Shown here one piece after another: positions 12,145 to 24,779 of a stretch of DNA of 64,000 nucleotides. The notes under the pieces were generated by a model that did no database searches, had not been told where the DNA came from, and was given only the letters and a program-made list of their open reading frames with translations. Position 1 is the first letter of the stretch, and every line of letters starts with the position of its first letter. Source of the stretch: Warburgia ugandensis (taxonomy: Eukaryota; Streptophyta; Magnoliopsida; Canellales; Canellaceae); the NCBI GenBank assembly GCA_035236585.1, contig CP141139.1:50723217-50787216 (forward strand). Reading direction: 5' to 3'. A program made the position numbers and the translations under genes.

Positions 12145-12490
12145 CTTAAACCCTCATCATCTATCAACCTTCCTCGAAAACCCACAATAGATTCAGCAAA
12201 TCTCCAACATCTCCAGAACGCCAAAATCCCAAGTCTTCCATGCCAATTCACAGTACCCAACTCGAGAACAAGACGAATAAGAAGCTGAAAATCCAAACGA
12301 CAAAACAAACGGCAATAGAAGAAGGAAAAAACAGATGTATGGGTTATATTCTAACGCCATTGAAGAAACTTAGATCGTCATGGGGTAGAAGAACAGATGG
12401 AGATTTCGATCTTCTGGGCCAGTCTCTGATGGCAAAATGAGAGATCCCAGATAAGAAATCTCCACAAAAACAAACGAACTTCCACGAACA
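12145..12490 (-). other. Likely non-coding first exon (5'UTR) of the DUF863 gene
   Basis: On the minus strand this stretch is pyrimidine-rich leader-like sequence ending at a consensus donor TTTAAG|gtaaat near 12145. It starts about 30 bases below a TATA-like box. Short upstream ATGs occur, including one giving a 25-30 codon frame near 12241, which could act as upstream ORFs. The plus-strand ORF at 12240-12440 has no recognised family and is probably a shadow. Confidence 0.55.
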
Positions 12491-12515
12491 GTGACATGAA
12501 ATTTGTCAACATCCG

Positions 12516-12530
12516 GTCCTTTTATTCCCT
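12516..12530 (-). promoter_or_regulatory. Candidate TATA box of the DUF863 gene
   Basis: The minus strand reads GGGAATAAAAGG. It is placed about 30 bases upstream of where the leader-like sequence starts (about 12490). No other core element is assignable. Confidence 0.4.
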
Positions 12531-14240
12531 TCCTTTTCAATTTCTTTAGTTTTTTTCCTTTTCCTCCTCTCTGTAGATTTTTAAGGTAGAGAAAAGAAAT
12601 GGGCTTCTCCTGCTTTTATGTATTGAAAATAAAATTTATAGAGAAAATGAGAACAACACCTGCTACTTTACTGCAACAACAACAGCAACAAACTCCCAAA
12701 TCTCCAATGCCACTAATTTCTGTCTGCTTTTCCATATCCTGTTTTAATATTTTAGAATGTAGACAGAAATGGGTCCCGCTCCTGTAAAATAAATGAATGT
12801 TCTTTAGGGACCTTAGATAATGCCCTTGAAATCATCAATAATTACAGATGCAAGATTTCCCTTCCATTTGGGTTTTAGAGTAGGATGACGCAATTGCCCC
12901 TTCTTTTTTTGTTTTGTTGAAATCCAATTTTAACTCTCATTACTATAATAATCCTACTTGTTTACAGAAAGTGGGAGGACCGGGGCTTTAGATTCTCTCA
13001 GTCTCCATCAAAGCTTTAGGGTTGAGTTTATGTATGAAGAAAATAATAGACAATGTATAAGATAAGATGTTTATGCGTGCAGGCCACGCGTGGGCTACAC
13101 AAATAGCCAGATCTATGTGCAAGGCCCACCCTTGATGATCTCAACCAATCATCTTCTGAATTCGATCTTAGACAAGACACGTTCTATTTACATCGGCTGA
13201 TCCTAACTATTATCGTTCTGTTGCGAAAATGGATTGGTCAGAAAGTTCCAATCTGCACCATTAGATCTTAAGGTGATCAGGGAGATAAGATGACCTAATG
13301 AAAGAAGAATTTGGAGATATTACTTGTCTATAATGTGATTCAAAATATGAATGGTTAGTATTACCTCCCATCTATGTCCCCCATGTGCTTAGAACTACAT
13401 GCACCATGTCATTTCTCAACTTTGCTGTTCCAAAGCCTTTAGCTTTTCTTTTGTTTTTATTTTCTAACTCCGGCTTGGCTTTGGTTTATTTGGTTATCTT
13501 CGTTAATTGTCATAGCATTAGATAACTGTGGGCCCTACATTTATTTTATGACAAAATAGGGCTTAAGGTGTTCTGGGATTTGGATAAAATACCTTGTCTA
13601 GAAAAATATAGGACCAAGGCATTTGTTTTCATGTAGAACGAGAAATGCCATCTTGGACAGCTCAAAAAAATAGTCACTCCAAATCAATGCCCCTGCGTTT
13701 GTATATGACCACAACAATAATAGGCCTATTCCATTTGCTTCTTTCCCTCTGTGACCCACAGCAGGATTAAACAAAGCATTTGCTAGCTTTTACTTGCTTT
13801 GAAAGTTATTATCATTCGTTCGCTATTGAGAAGTATGAACTACCAATAAGAATTAGTTTAACTAATCAGTCTAACAAGAAATTAATGAAGCCAAAAGCTA
13901 TCTACTCCAATTGGTTGCATACAACGTGACACTTCTCCTCGTTAGGCTTGGTCGAAGGTTCGAGATAGTATTTTTCTTTTTCTGGTGAGATTTTAAGTAT
14001 ATTTATAAATTAAAAATATAAGTTTTAGGTATTGTTGGGGCTTCATAATTTTTCACTGTAATAATAATAACAATGAAAGAAGAAATTGATAAACATTGAA
14101 ATCCATTGCTAACTCAAACTTAAATTTTTTTCTTTTTCTTTGGTTTGACATGTATAGCATGATCTAACTATAGATTTATATCTGCAGCAAAATCAATTAC
14201 CATCATCTTAATCCTCAAGAAAGTCATTCGCATTGCAAAT
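12531..14240. other. Intergenic sequence upstream of the DUF863 gene
   Basis: There is no gene-like feature here. A CAA/CAG-rich run lies at about 12674-12690. The stretch 13085-13330 resembles degraded non-autonomous DNA-transposon sequence, but no terminal repeats could be paired. Around 13925-14015 there is a box B-like GGTTCGAG followed by pyrimidine-rich sequence, which may be SINE debris. Confidence 0.4.
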
Positions 14241-14241
14241 A

Positions 14242-14582
14242 TCAAAGAACTAACCAAACGGGTTCTTTGATAAGGGAGAGGTGCATTGTTAACCTCAAGA
14301 TAGTAGTACCACCATGTGAGGGCAAGTCATCGATTTGATCTCCCTCTACAATGATATGAGGGGGCCAACACCTAGCATTGATTGCAGAAGCCAACGTAAA
14401 AGCTTTATTTATGAACTCTCCCAACCATTGATAGATCTTGGTTGTGCATCTTCGTCCTTTTCGTGCAAGCCACCTAAACATCTTCAAATTTTCTATATTT
14501 CATTCTGATATACAACAAATGTTCTCAATGCCACATCTACAATGCAAAGACTTCATATATACACTCACGCGTATTCCAGTTT
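14242..14582. other. Unassigned short ORF region
   Basis: A minus-strand open frame of 81 codons (14242-14487) encodes a basic peptide with no recognised family features. There is no splice context or neighbour to support it as a gene. Confidence 0.2.
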
Positions 14583-14671
14583 TCACCCTTACCTTGCATT
14601 TTTGTAAGAGAATATTTCTAGGCCTTAAATCTTTAAACTCAAGATCACACGATGTCAACTTTACCATTGCT
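14583..14671 (-). mobile_element. Degenerate, truncated Au-type SINE
   Basis: The minus strand reads CAATGGTAAAGTTG, GTGTGATCTTGAG, TTACAAAAATGCAAGGTAAGG in the order of the Au SINE. The head (GGGGAGCC) and the GTGGTCC...TTTTT tail are not detectable. It is much more diverged than the copies at 7992 and 9969, so it is older. No target-site duplication was found. Confidence 0.75.
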
Positions 14672-14811
14672 AATTCAGCTACAGCCTCTAAACTAAGATG
14701 AGCCCCACTATTTCTACCAATAGAAGACTGTGGCTGCACCGTGACTAAGAAGATCAAAACCATGACGAGTTGTTCAACGTACGATTCCAACCATGGACTT
14801 TGAAATTTCAA

Positions 14812-15779
14812 AGTCTACCCATAGGGTTAGCTTGGTCATTGTAAAGAAAACAAACAGGCACAATTTCTTGGCGATAGTGGCAGTTTTGTAGTTGAACGGA
14901 ATAAGAAGGGTTGGTATGTACTTCCGTACTACTAGTCACACTCACGATCCCTTGCGGCGGAAATTTCTCCCAAGACCCCTCGCTCTCCCTAATCCCGAAG
15001 TCGATCTGTGCTCCTGAATATTGGCTTCCTAAACGACTTGCCCCTCGTACAAGATACCCTCTCTTTTACCTATAATATCAAAGTCTGCCACTTCATCTGA
15101 CCACAAGTAAATTGGACGCAGGAAGCGATACGGAGACCACCTTCGCCTGAACCGTACATCTTATTACTCTAATTTTAGTTTTCTTATAAACCTGTTTGTT
15201 GTTTATAAATTTATAAATACGTTTATTGTTTATAAAGTTTCCAGACCGTCCGTTTTTAAGCATAATTTTGTAAGATGCTCTTTAATTATTAAAATTATCT
15301 AAGTCTCATATTTTTTTAATTTTTGATATATCAAATTAGACTAGTGAGATGAACGAGTCAGATCATTTATAAGTGAACTCTAAAAAATATGGTCTCTCAA
15401 GCGCACCATGTCAAAAGTAAATCGCCTCCCTCGTTTCTTCTTCCCGTCTCACTTCCCCACGCACGTCAACCCTCCCTTCATTCGGTATGTCACATGAGCA
15501 ATGCCAGAAAAGAAAAGGGCAAAAAACGGTCGGATGAAAAGTTGTTTCTTTTGCCTTCTACGAGAGCAACTCTGTCCTACGAAAACAGAGGGTCGTTGCT
15601 AACGTACGCTTGAAGCACCTAAACGAGCATGAATTCCATGTGGTTCTGACGCGATGGAGTAAGTGGGGTTTGCATATACTCTCAAGCACTTTCCTCTCAC
15701 AGAATATGTCCAACCATCATATAACTGCCAGTTACTAAGTTCCGTCAGTATGCAAAGATTTGGAAGAGACACTTAAGGG
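14812..15779. other. Intergenic sequence, nothing recognised
   Basis: The segment 14920-15160 and the 74-codon plus ORF at 15389-15613 were examined. Neither shows a protein family, repeat ends or RNA gene structure. Confidence 0.4.
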
Positions 15780-16600
15780 TTTAAACGGCAAGATGAGAGC
15801 TAATCTCCCCAAGAGAAAGGGAAAGACATGTCAAATAAGGTCCTATTAAGCCTCTCCCCAAAAATCTTGCTTGTAAACAATCATATCATCCATACAAAAC
15901 ATATTAAACCATTCACATGAACAGGGTCCTTTATGGTAGGCATTTGCAGTCTTATATATGTTATGTTTTGCACACCACCTGAAATCTGCTATGCAGTTGG
16001 CCCATTAGTCATTATCAGAGTAATCTAGGCATGTTGCATTTATAAGCAGTCTATACGATCTTCTAGTTCTTGAAAAGAATAAGGGATACATGCTATGCTA
16101 TCAGGGCAAAGATCTTTCTATGCACAGGTATATAGATGCAGATTTTTGTGGTATGTTGATGATATTGTATTAACTTTGGGATACATTTTCATGCTTAAAG
16201 GAGCTCTTGTTTCTTGGGCAAGAAAAAAACTAGATTGTATTGTGATGTCCACTATAAAGGTGGAGTATGTTGCGTGCTTTATGGGGACTATGGAGGGCTG
16301 TATGGCTTGGTAAGGTATTAGATAGCTTGGAGATTCCTATTAGAGCTAGAGAACCTACTTTTCTTGTGAAAATACTTCTGCTATTGCCTTGACGAAAGAT
16401 CCAAAGCACATTAAGAGGAATTAGCATTTTATGCTATGAGCAATAGCTGGTAGAGAGGTTATCATTGGCTATATTCCTACTAAAAATATGTTAGTGGATC
16501 TTATAACAAAGTTATGTGTATGTTGCCTTCCTGCATCATATTAAAGGGATGGGATGGCCATATATGATATTGCTTTAAGCCAAGTTGGATCCATTAGACA
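15780..16600 (+). mobile_element. Ty1/Copia remnant: end of reverse transcriptase and RNase H
   Basis: The plus strand in mixed frames gives the RT/RNase H linker (SLIYVMFCTPPEICYAVG, about 15951-16004), then RNase H pieces GYIFMLKGALVSWARKK (about 16179-16229), STIKVEYVAC (about 16249-16278), AIALTKDPKHIKR (about 16383-16420) and an end resembling GREVIIGYIPTKNMLVDL (about 16450-16503). A GCCAAGTTGGA stretch near 16578-16590 stands where Copia elements have their polypurine tract, so a 3' LTR may begin shortly after. Multiple stops show it is dead. Confidence 0.85.
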
Positions 16601-17760
16601 CTAATTTGGCCTTTTCATATTTTCTATTTCATTAACATTTATTTTATGTGGATACCATGGTATGTGTGATTCAAACATGCATCAACTACTTTTTTAGTTA
16701 TTGAGAGAATGCATATTTATGCTTTATCTCTTGTTTCCATAGATGCATATTTAAGAATCTAGATCAGTTAGCGGATAATGAGATTAATTAATTACCAATA
16801 AGTTTGCTATTCACATAACGAAGACCCATTTGACCCTAGGAGACCTTTAGTGAAGAAATCAAAAATCAATTGCTAATTCTAAGTTTCTCTTTTTAGGATC
16901 CTTATATCACATGCAAAACCAATTTGCCTTTACATTATCGAGTCAAAGTATTACCTTTCAAAGAGATGAAAGTCCTCTTTGAACCATCCTTGTTGCAATC
17001 TTGATCTTTTTCCAAACTCCAAATTTGCTTCTCCTTTTGAAGGTGGCTCCAACTAGAAAGAAAGCTTGCAGAACTAGAAAGATGCAAACCCAAAGTCCTT
17101 GAAACTATAGAGCGACAAGAAACTGAAGTAGAGAAAGAGAGAGATGTCCAACGAGTGTTTTCCTTTCCTTTCCTTTTTTTCTTGATCGAAATTGTAATGA
17201 CTAGGGTTCCATTAGGTTGACTGTATCACCTAGTATGCATTATAGAGGCGATTTTTCTAATTGAAAACTCACTGAGCACTTCTCCACTTGGAGTCAACAA
17301 AAATATATAGAAACTTCCTAGGACTCTCGTCTCTTTATAAGTATGTCTAGTTAACAATATAACAAGTCTATGGTGTGCTAGTAGGTTTACTTCTTGTGGA
17401 TGATCTCCTTATTTTCTTATATCTATTCAAAGCTAGATAGAAGATCTAATATGAGTTAGATAGATCCAAAGTCTTGAAAGCTTGAGCCTACATATGACAT
17501 GTGTATCATATAGCACATGCTAAAGATCATAACCTACAAGTGAAGGAATAGTCCATATCCCTATATGTGTGAGAAGCCAGTTTTGTAAGTAAACTTAGTA
17601 CCCTCAATTGCCCTTCACATTGTTGAGAAGTTGAAGTCTAATGAGGGCCATTGTAAAGTGCTTACTTATGGTTTAGATTGATTTAACCTATTGGAGTATT
17701 ATTGAGATAGCATCTAGATTGACAACTAACGACATGTGTGCTTGGGAAAGACTCCATGCA
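16601..17760. other. Possible Copia 3' LTR and spacer
   Basis: This follows the Copia RNase H and polypurine-like site, so its first part is probably LTR. No second LTR copy is present in the window to define its end. No coding features were seen. Confidence 0.3.
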
Positions 17761-18620
17761 TGCACGCTCACAAACACACATATAGTATGAGTACAATAGA
17801 CATAAGAAGCTAATTAGATTACCTAATTGCAAGAAATAGATGCAGTTAACTTTATTTTGGGCTACAATAGTTTATTGAAATTTATTAATAGATTTGTAAA
17901 CTATTTTCTAAATATGTTTATTAGTAAATATATTTATTTTGAAAATTGGGTTTGCAACAATGATGATTTACTTAATATCGGATAAATACATAGTTAGGTG
18001 AATGAAGGCTCTTAGTATTATTAGAACTAACTCACTTTGGTGTATATCATGCTAGTTTGGGGTGGGCTAGATGGAGATGGGATATAGTTGTGCTAATCTA
18101 ACCAAAAATTAGTATGAGACTTTATGTTCGAGACGATGATTGATCCCAAAGGTATCACCCCCTTGTGCCTTGCTATGAGATATTGCATTTAGACTCCTAG
18201 GAAATTGATTAATTATTTAAATGAGTTCATCAGCATACAATCTCTAAAAGATTATATTGTTTTAACTACCAATGGCACAATTGAAATTATGTAGAAAGAA
18301 CAAAGAATTAGTTACTTATTAATCATAAGGATTTAGTTATTCTTGTTATTCAATAACTCTATTTAAAGTTAATATTTGAATAGGACTAAGAAGCCCTTAA
18401 TAGAGCTCTATATAAACACATCTAGAGCACCTGTATGAATACTCCCTCTCTTCTATTTTCTCTTCCTTAGAGTTCTTTCGTGCTTATATATATATGACCT
18501 TGACCTTTCATCCACAAGCAATTTGAGATCTAATGTGTATAAAGATGCTATCACACATAATGGTGCATCTACAACACATGTTTGGTGCTCAAAATTTTAT
18601 TTTCTCCATAAAATTGTAAC
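17761..18620 (+). mobile_element. Possible 5' LTR and primer site of an unidentified LTR element (weak)
   Basis: A TATA-like CTATATAAACACA occurs near 18410, followed by a pyrimidine-rich stretch. Then TTTGGTGCTCAAAATTTT at about 18580, where plant LTR elements often have a TTTGGTGC-type primer site. An ATG (MAEVPVKLDYTTM) follows at 18744. No matching second LTR or pol domain follows, so this is a suggestion only. Confidence 0.25.
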
Positions 18621-18799
18621 CACATGGAGGGCTTGATGCAATTATGGGCTAGTTTCATTGTTTCTACTATGAAATTTTAACACTTTTGGATCATTGATTG
18701 AATTGCTTAACCTATAGATTTGACCTCACCATAATTACTAGAAATGGCAGAAGTACCAGTGAAACTAGACTATACTACGATGTCTACTATAATCACTGT

Positions 18800-21700
18800 A
18801 GTTATGGACATCTTTGTATTAGAATGCAACATTAATGAGTAGCTTTTAAGTTCAGTAGTATATTGACATTTACAAGGTTATTTTGGTTAATTGCTGCACT
18901 AGCAAGCTAGTTATATTAGTTACTGTCATAGAGTTAAAACACCATTAGGCGGCCAAGATAAATTTTCCATCCTCCAAATCTATAAATAAGAAGTTCCCCT
19001 TTGGATTCGCAACCATGTCTCATGATCACAAGTGCTGTCATTGTGCCAATTGCTTTCTCGAAGTGTTTTTGAGTCTCTTGTAAGTTCTATTTTGCAAGCC
19101 CTTTCAGGTCTTTAAACCATTCAAGCCATAAGCTTGTAAGGCCCTACATTTTAGAAGATTTAAGGCATTCAAATCATAGACCATGTAATACTTGCACCCA
19201 CAGTTTTTAATTGTTTAGATGTTCTAAAATGTGCGTCCAAGATCTTACATGGTCTATTGTTTAATGGTAAAGATGTTCTAAAATATGGACCCAAGTCTTA
19301 CATGACCTACTATTTAAATGAATTGAATCTTCTAAAATGTGAGCCCAACTTTGTGACATCAATAACATTATAATTGACAATTGTATTAGGTAAACTACAG
19401 GAGTAGGCTTTTCTACTTGTAATTTAAATACGTGAACACAAATTATGTCTTATTGTAAAGTGGGCCCAATTAACTAACAATATTTTATACTAGAAAATGA
19501 GTCATTAGTATGTTGCACTGTTAAAAAATGCGCCAAAACTTAATTTTGTAAGGTAGGAGATATTTAAAACCTTAACAACATGTGAGGCAAATATTTAAAA
19601 ATCCCATTAGATATTAAAAATCTTAATTTTTATAAAAAATTTATTTCACTCAGTCCACTAATCTCTTATTTGACACGTCGGCTGGGTACTGTGCGACAGT
19701 GACTTTCAAGACAATTGCTTCTTCACTACAGTGAGGTTTTTTTTCTAAAATGTATTCATAGTAGACAACTCACCATCTGGCTGTGAGACATGTGGTTTGT
19801 AAAGGCAATGGTTTAAGAAGAATATGACATGTAATTAAGTAGTTTGGATCAATCATCCAATTTAACTCCCACGGCTAACTTCTCAAATCTCCAGAGTCAA
19901 CTTGGAACACCACCTAACCTAGAGACATCAGTGACGCTTTTTATAAAATGAATGAACAAAAATTTTATTTAAAAATTATGAGCATATAAAAGTGCGATTA
20001 GGGACCAGTCTTTTGATAATCCAAACCATCTAACATGTAGGGTCCGTTATTGATGAGAGTTACATAGAACTTTTCCACCATCAAACTTTTGTTGACTATC
20101 ATAACTATTATTCTTTTCATTTTCTAATACTATTTATAAAATCCGCAAATTAGATGTTAATCTAGCAGATAATAATTCCATCTACCCTAAATTTGTTTTG
20201 ATTAAACAATCTAGACACTTCATCTAAAAACCTTTTTTCTAAAGCTTTGCTAAAAAAACATGAACCATTGGTTTTTGGAACCCATGAATTCATGGATGCA
20301 TTTGGATGATTTTAACCTCTTGCTTTGGGTCTTTAAAAAAACTAACATGGTTTTAGTGGTTCTTGAGATTAAATGAGCTGACAATGGATAAGATGATGGA
20401 AGATCTAGCTTGAGATGTACCAAATTTGACATGAGATAAAGTGAGATAACTAAAAATTCAACTTAACTGCAAGGTAAGATGAGATGATTTTCATCTCAAC
20501 TCTTCTTGAGTACCACTAACAGTGAGATGAGGAGGTACTATTTCATCTCATCTTAGCTCCTGCATTCATATCATATTAGGTCATCTCATCTCGAGCACCA
20601 CAAATCCCTGGTAAAAAATTCAGTAAGTGTGATTTTAATGCACATAAAACAGGCTATAAGCATCCAACGATCATGAAATCTATCGTCCACCTTACCTAAG
20701 CCATTCTGAACAAGATGAATGGCTTAGATCTCCATGAAACATCGACTTCTTTGTGAGCCATAGAGCGTCAACTCTTACCAAGACTCTATTCACAACTATT
20801 ATTACGCTTGTTAACTTTTTTCTTCATTTGGAGAAAAATAGCGGGCACACTCTTTTTTAATGATCCATACCGTTACTTCATCGGTCATGGTATGGATGAG
20901 TATGCGCAATGAAATTCAAACTCATTTGGCCATTATACATCCCTAGAAAATAGAAAAGTAGTGTCTATTTGAGAATACCTCTCTCATATGAAAAGGGTTT
21001 GGACTTCGGATGATTGACAAAGTGACGCCAGGCATTTATTTTTGCTTGCTACTATTTTTCCAGTGAAAATACATGTGTCCGCCATGTAAGAATTGTGGTT
21101 TCTTACGCAAAGAAATGGAAGTTACAAGGAGAGGTCCCAACCCAAACTTGGAGAGAGCCAAAGCATTCAATAATAGGCCTCCAAAATGGTTTGTCGTAAA
21201 AGCATGTAATCAATGGCCCAGATTGGAGAACACATACTATACAAATGGATCACTACCAAGTCTAGTTTGAAACTTCTCATCAATCAAGGGGACCACCAGT
21301 ACGTGGTCCTATCATGGAACCTCCAAGCCACATGTCAGAGGCAAAAGGAAAATCCGAAGCTGCATTTGCATCTCTCCAGCTATGAGATATTTTCCTCATC
21401 ACTTCCTTCAACCAAAGGAGGTCATTTTCGAATAGATCAAATAGACAGCCACACAATATAGGTCTCTCGTAGAACCATGCAAGTCTTGGAGTCGCTTTCT
21501 GAGAATCACCCACAATCTGAACTTTGAAATTCTAAATCATGCCACAAATTAACTCTTGATGATCCACTTAATCCAAGTCCCCAAGGCCATATGTAGTAAT
21601 AAGGTAGGATTATAATTGTTCTAATCTGTTGATTTGCAATTAACGTCTGCCTCAGTGTGAGGATTTTGTACATTGGCATATCTTGAGTTTGATGCTGATT

Positions 21701-22540
21701 TGTTTTAGATATCTATAAGTGACATTTTTTTATTAGCATTAACTAGTATAACACACTACTTCCTATAGGTTGTTTTCTCTAGATTTATTATTTGCCATCG
21801 CAAACAGGAAATTGAGTATCATTGTACAAATAGCCATATGTATAGAGATTTAGACAACGATGAGCTAAAATGAGCACAAGGCCATCAATCAAAAATTTTA
21901 TTTTCTTCCTTACTTTTCACATTTTCTCTTAATTTTTTGTTTTATTTATACCTATTTCATGAATGAAAATTTGTACCCAACATTGTGCCACCCCTTTTTT
22001 ATGGTGAAAATGTATTAAATCAAAAGTGCCTTAATTCTTGTCAGATTATTATTTCAACTTGATGGACTTTTGAGTCCTAAATTTGCAGTTATAAGCTAGG
22101 CAACTTATTGGCTAATTGTTCGTGTAAGACAAATTTTAGTCAGGAAGCCTCAGTGTATATTTAAATTTAAAAAATATATTAAAAACATAAATAAATTAGC
22201 TTTATTTCAAGAAACATATATGCAAGGTTGAGAGAATTATAAGGCAATCATCCTTCTCCTATTGGAAATATTCACTCCGCCTATATGGTATTTCAATTAT
22301 TTATGACTTCTTTCAGCTATGAAATGTAAAGTCACTCGGTTGTGAAGATTGCAATCATTAACTAACCCAAGAAACCATGTAAAGGGCAAGAGTATGCCAC
22401 TTTAGGGTTTGGGATATTAATTTTCGTGAGAAAATTTGCTAAAACAAGAAATATCTTTTTCTTTTATGATAAGTGTGTGACCATAAACTATAAGATTATT
22501 TTGGTAGGTCAAGTAGGTCCACTAAAATACTTGTCTATAT
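18800..22540. other. Intergenic repeat-rich sequence
   Basis: No gene is recognised. Within it, 19205-19350 has degenerate repeats around the core TTCTAAAATGTG, 20440-20600 is dense in GAGATGA/TCATCTC inverted repeats, and 20630-20960 looks like degraded MITE sequence. ORFs at 21073-21461 have no family signature. Confidence 0.4.
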
Positions 22541-22542
22541 TT

Positions 22543-22695
22543 TATTTTTTTTAGAACTAAAAAATTACAAAGCGATCATTTACATGCCCTATTAAATATT
22601 CTAATCCCTAGCCAAAGGGGAATGTGGTGGCTTGAACTTCCAGCCAAGCATATTTCAAGGAGATGTCAAGTTCTTTGTGACCAATTGCATTAGAC
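22543..22695 (-). mobile_element. tRNA-derived SINE, second family (copy 1)
   Basis: The minus strand reads a box A-like TCTAATGCAATTGGTC, a box B-like GAAGTTCAAGCCACC, then CCTTTGGCTAGGGATTAGA and an A-rich tail. The same order occurs at 24123-24300 and 48625-48780. It is distinct from the Au SINEs in body sequence and in having a poly(A)-type tail. Confidence 0.65.
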
Positions 22696-22699
22696 ATTT

Positions 22700-24120
22700 A
22701 TTGGCAAAATACTTTCCTATTTTGATAATCCTAGTATCTTAATCGACAATGTCATTTTTTTCACCCTTTATTGTTATTTTCATGAATAGTGCTGAGAAGG
22801 AAGGGGTGCATGGTCACATTCCTTACTAACAAACACTTTTGGAACCCACAAATGCCATGTGGCATGGCCAAATCTATTAATTAGACTGGCCTCAAGTTCA
22901 TCCAACTACCAGTGTTTTTATCTTGATTTGATGATTCTTGACCCTTGATCCATGAATCCTTGGTTTTTCACTATAGGTCTGGAGTTGCATTTCTCTTTTG
23001 ACAATGATTGTGGCTTTCTCCATTATTGGTCTCTATTCCCATACCATTTATTTTTTAACATTTTGAATTGTCAATTTACACTGTAGAGTCTTTTTTTTAT
23101 TTTTTTATGCATGGCCTATTTTGAGAACAAATCCATAGCATGAGTTAACTAGATCAATTGTACCTTTAAACATAGAGTAAATTGTACTTGCTAGTTGGGT
23201 GATCGTCCTACAAGAACTCCTAGGTCCAGTAAATGACAAATACATGGGTTTTTTTTCTCTTTTTCTTGAATGGTATTATTGAAGGCAATAAATGGCATTA
23301 TTGACTTTCTTCTTTTTATTTTATTTCTCGTGGACTACTTCCTTCTTTCTACTAATATTAGGTAAGCATCTCTTTCTTTTTTTCTGATTTTGATTTTTCC
23401 TATAAATTCCTCAAATTTTGAAATGGCAAACTTAGCCATAAAGATCACGGGATGGCGGAATGGATTGACAAGCAAATGTTGGTTGGATCCAAATAAGTTA
23501 GTTTCAGTTTGTCAAGCTACAAATAGTGAAACACACTTTCTCATATGTTGGCATAGCATTTCTCAAACCAATAAGTTTATGTGGTACCCAACTTCTTGGT
23601 GATCAATACTAAGCCCCTTACATAAAAATCTTCTTTGTGGGATGATCCTAACCATAGCTACAATGTTTAAACAAACTAATCTTTTCTTTCCTCAAAATGT
23701 CACAACTTTAGGCTCTCTAATTTAATGGAAACTTACCAAATTAATCACAAATTCACTTAATTAAACAAAAATTTCAGCATAAATTATCAAATGTTTCCTC
23801 TAAAAGTTTGACATGCACATGCATAGCCTTGAACCCTTGTCACCAATGTGAGAGACACCTAGTGTTATTGCACTAGAAGGCTTTGGTGCAATTTTCAAAT
23901 ATTATTTCTATTTCTAGTTATGAATGCAAGTTAAATAATTATATTCTCACCCTACCTATGCTTTTTTTAGCAAAAATTTTACATATATTTTCTACTATTT
24001 GCCTTAACAATTTACTCATTTGCAATTTGTAAATGATTAATTTATTGGCTTTTGTAGGTACTGAACCTTCATAAGTAGCAAGTATTAAAGCTTTCCTTAC
24101 ATCTCTTTGAGGCATGTTCA
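22700..24120. other. Intergenic AT-rich sequence
   Basis: No gene is recognised. Around 23790-23885 there is a fragment with box B-like AGGGTTCAAGG and CTAGTGCAA on the minus strand, possibly another SINE remnant. The plus ORF at 23390-23602 is unassigned. Confidence 0.35.
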
Positions 24121-24122
24121 GG

Positions 24123-24300
24123 TTGTTTTTTTTTTTTTTTTTGTAAATTTATGCAAGAGAAGAATTACAAAGCAAATCACATGTATACACTCTTCTAAAT
24201 ATAATCCCAGCCAAAAGAGAAAGTAGTGACTCGAACCTATAATTGAGGGTACTTGTGGAAAGATCCTGAGTTGTCACGACCAAATGCACTAGGTTAGAAG
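24123..24300 (-). mobile_element. tRNA-derived SINE, second family (copy 2)
   Basis: On the minus strand it begins near CCTAGTGCATTTGGTCGTGA (box A-like), has box B-like TAGGTTCGAGTCAC, then TCTTTTGGCTGGGATTATAT, and ends in a run of about 18 A (plus-strand T run at 24125-24142). The tRNA-like head plus poly(A) tail gives the SINE call. No clear target-site duplication was found. Confidence 0.75.
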
Positions 24301-24334
24301 ATCAAATTGTAGTGGGAACAAATTAATGAGGCTT

Positions 24335-24640
24335 GACACACTAACTTTGCTCACGAATTGGGATGTTCGGTCAAATCTCTCTTTGCATGTTATCCTGGGC
24401 TACGTTGTTTGCTAATAGACCTTGAATAGAGGCTTGGATGCAAATTGTTGAAAAATTGACAAAAAACTAACCTATTGGAAGAGAAAAACTCTCTCTTTTG
24501 AAGGAAAATTGATGTTCATCAAATCAGTTTTATCTAACATTCCAACACATTTCTTGTTTGTTTGCAAATGCCTTGCAACCATTGTAAACAAGATTGAACT
24601 TTTGCAGAGGTGATTCTAGTGGAATGATAACCCATATCAA
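24335..24640 (+). mobile_element. L1-type LINE reverse transcriptase fragment
   Basis: The plus strand reads WMQIVEKLTKN, then GREKLSLL and NQFYLTFQHISCLFANAL, matching in order the region after the catalytic core of plant L1 reverse transcriptase (W..V..KL..W....LS..G...LI..VL...P.Y). It is short, stop-ridden and has no visible ends. Confidence 0.6.
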
Positions 24641-24779
24641 AGATATTATTATTTGCCTAATTGGAAATCTATGCCCTGGCCCAAATGAGAAGGTGGTTTG
24701 GGAATATGGGCAATTAAAGAATTTCATTCAGTTGGTCATGAATAAATGCAGAATGGTTAATCTTAGTATAAATTAATAT

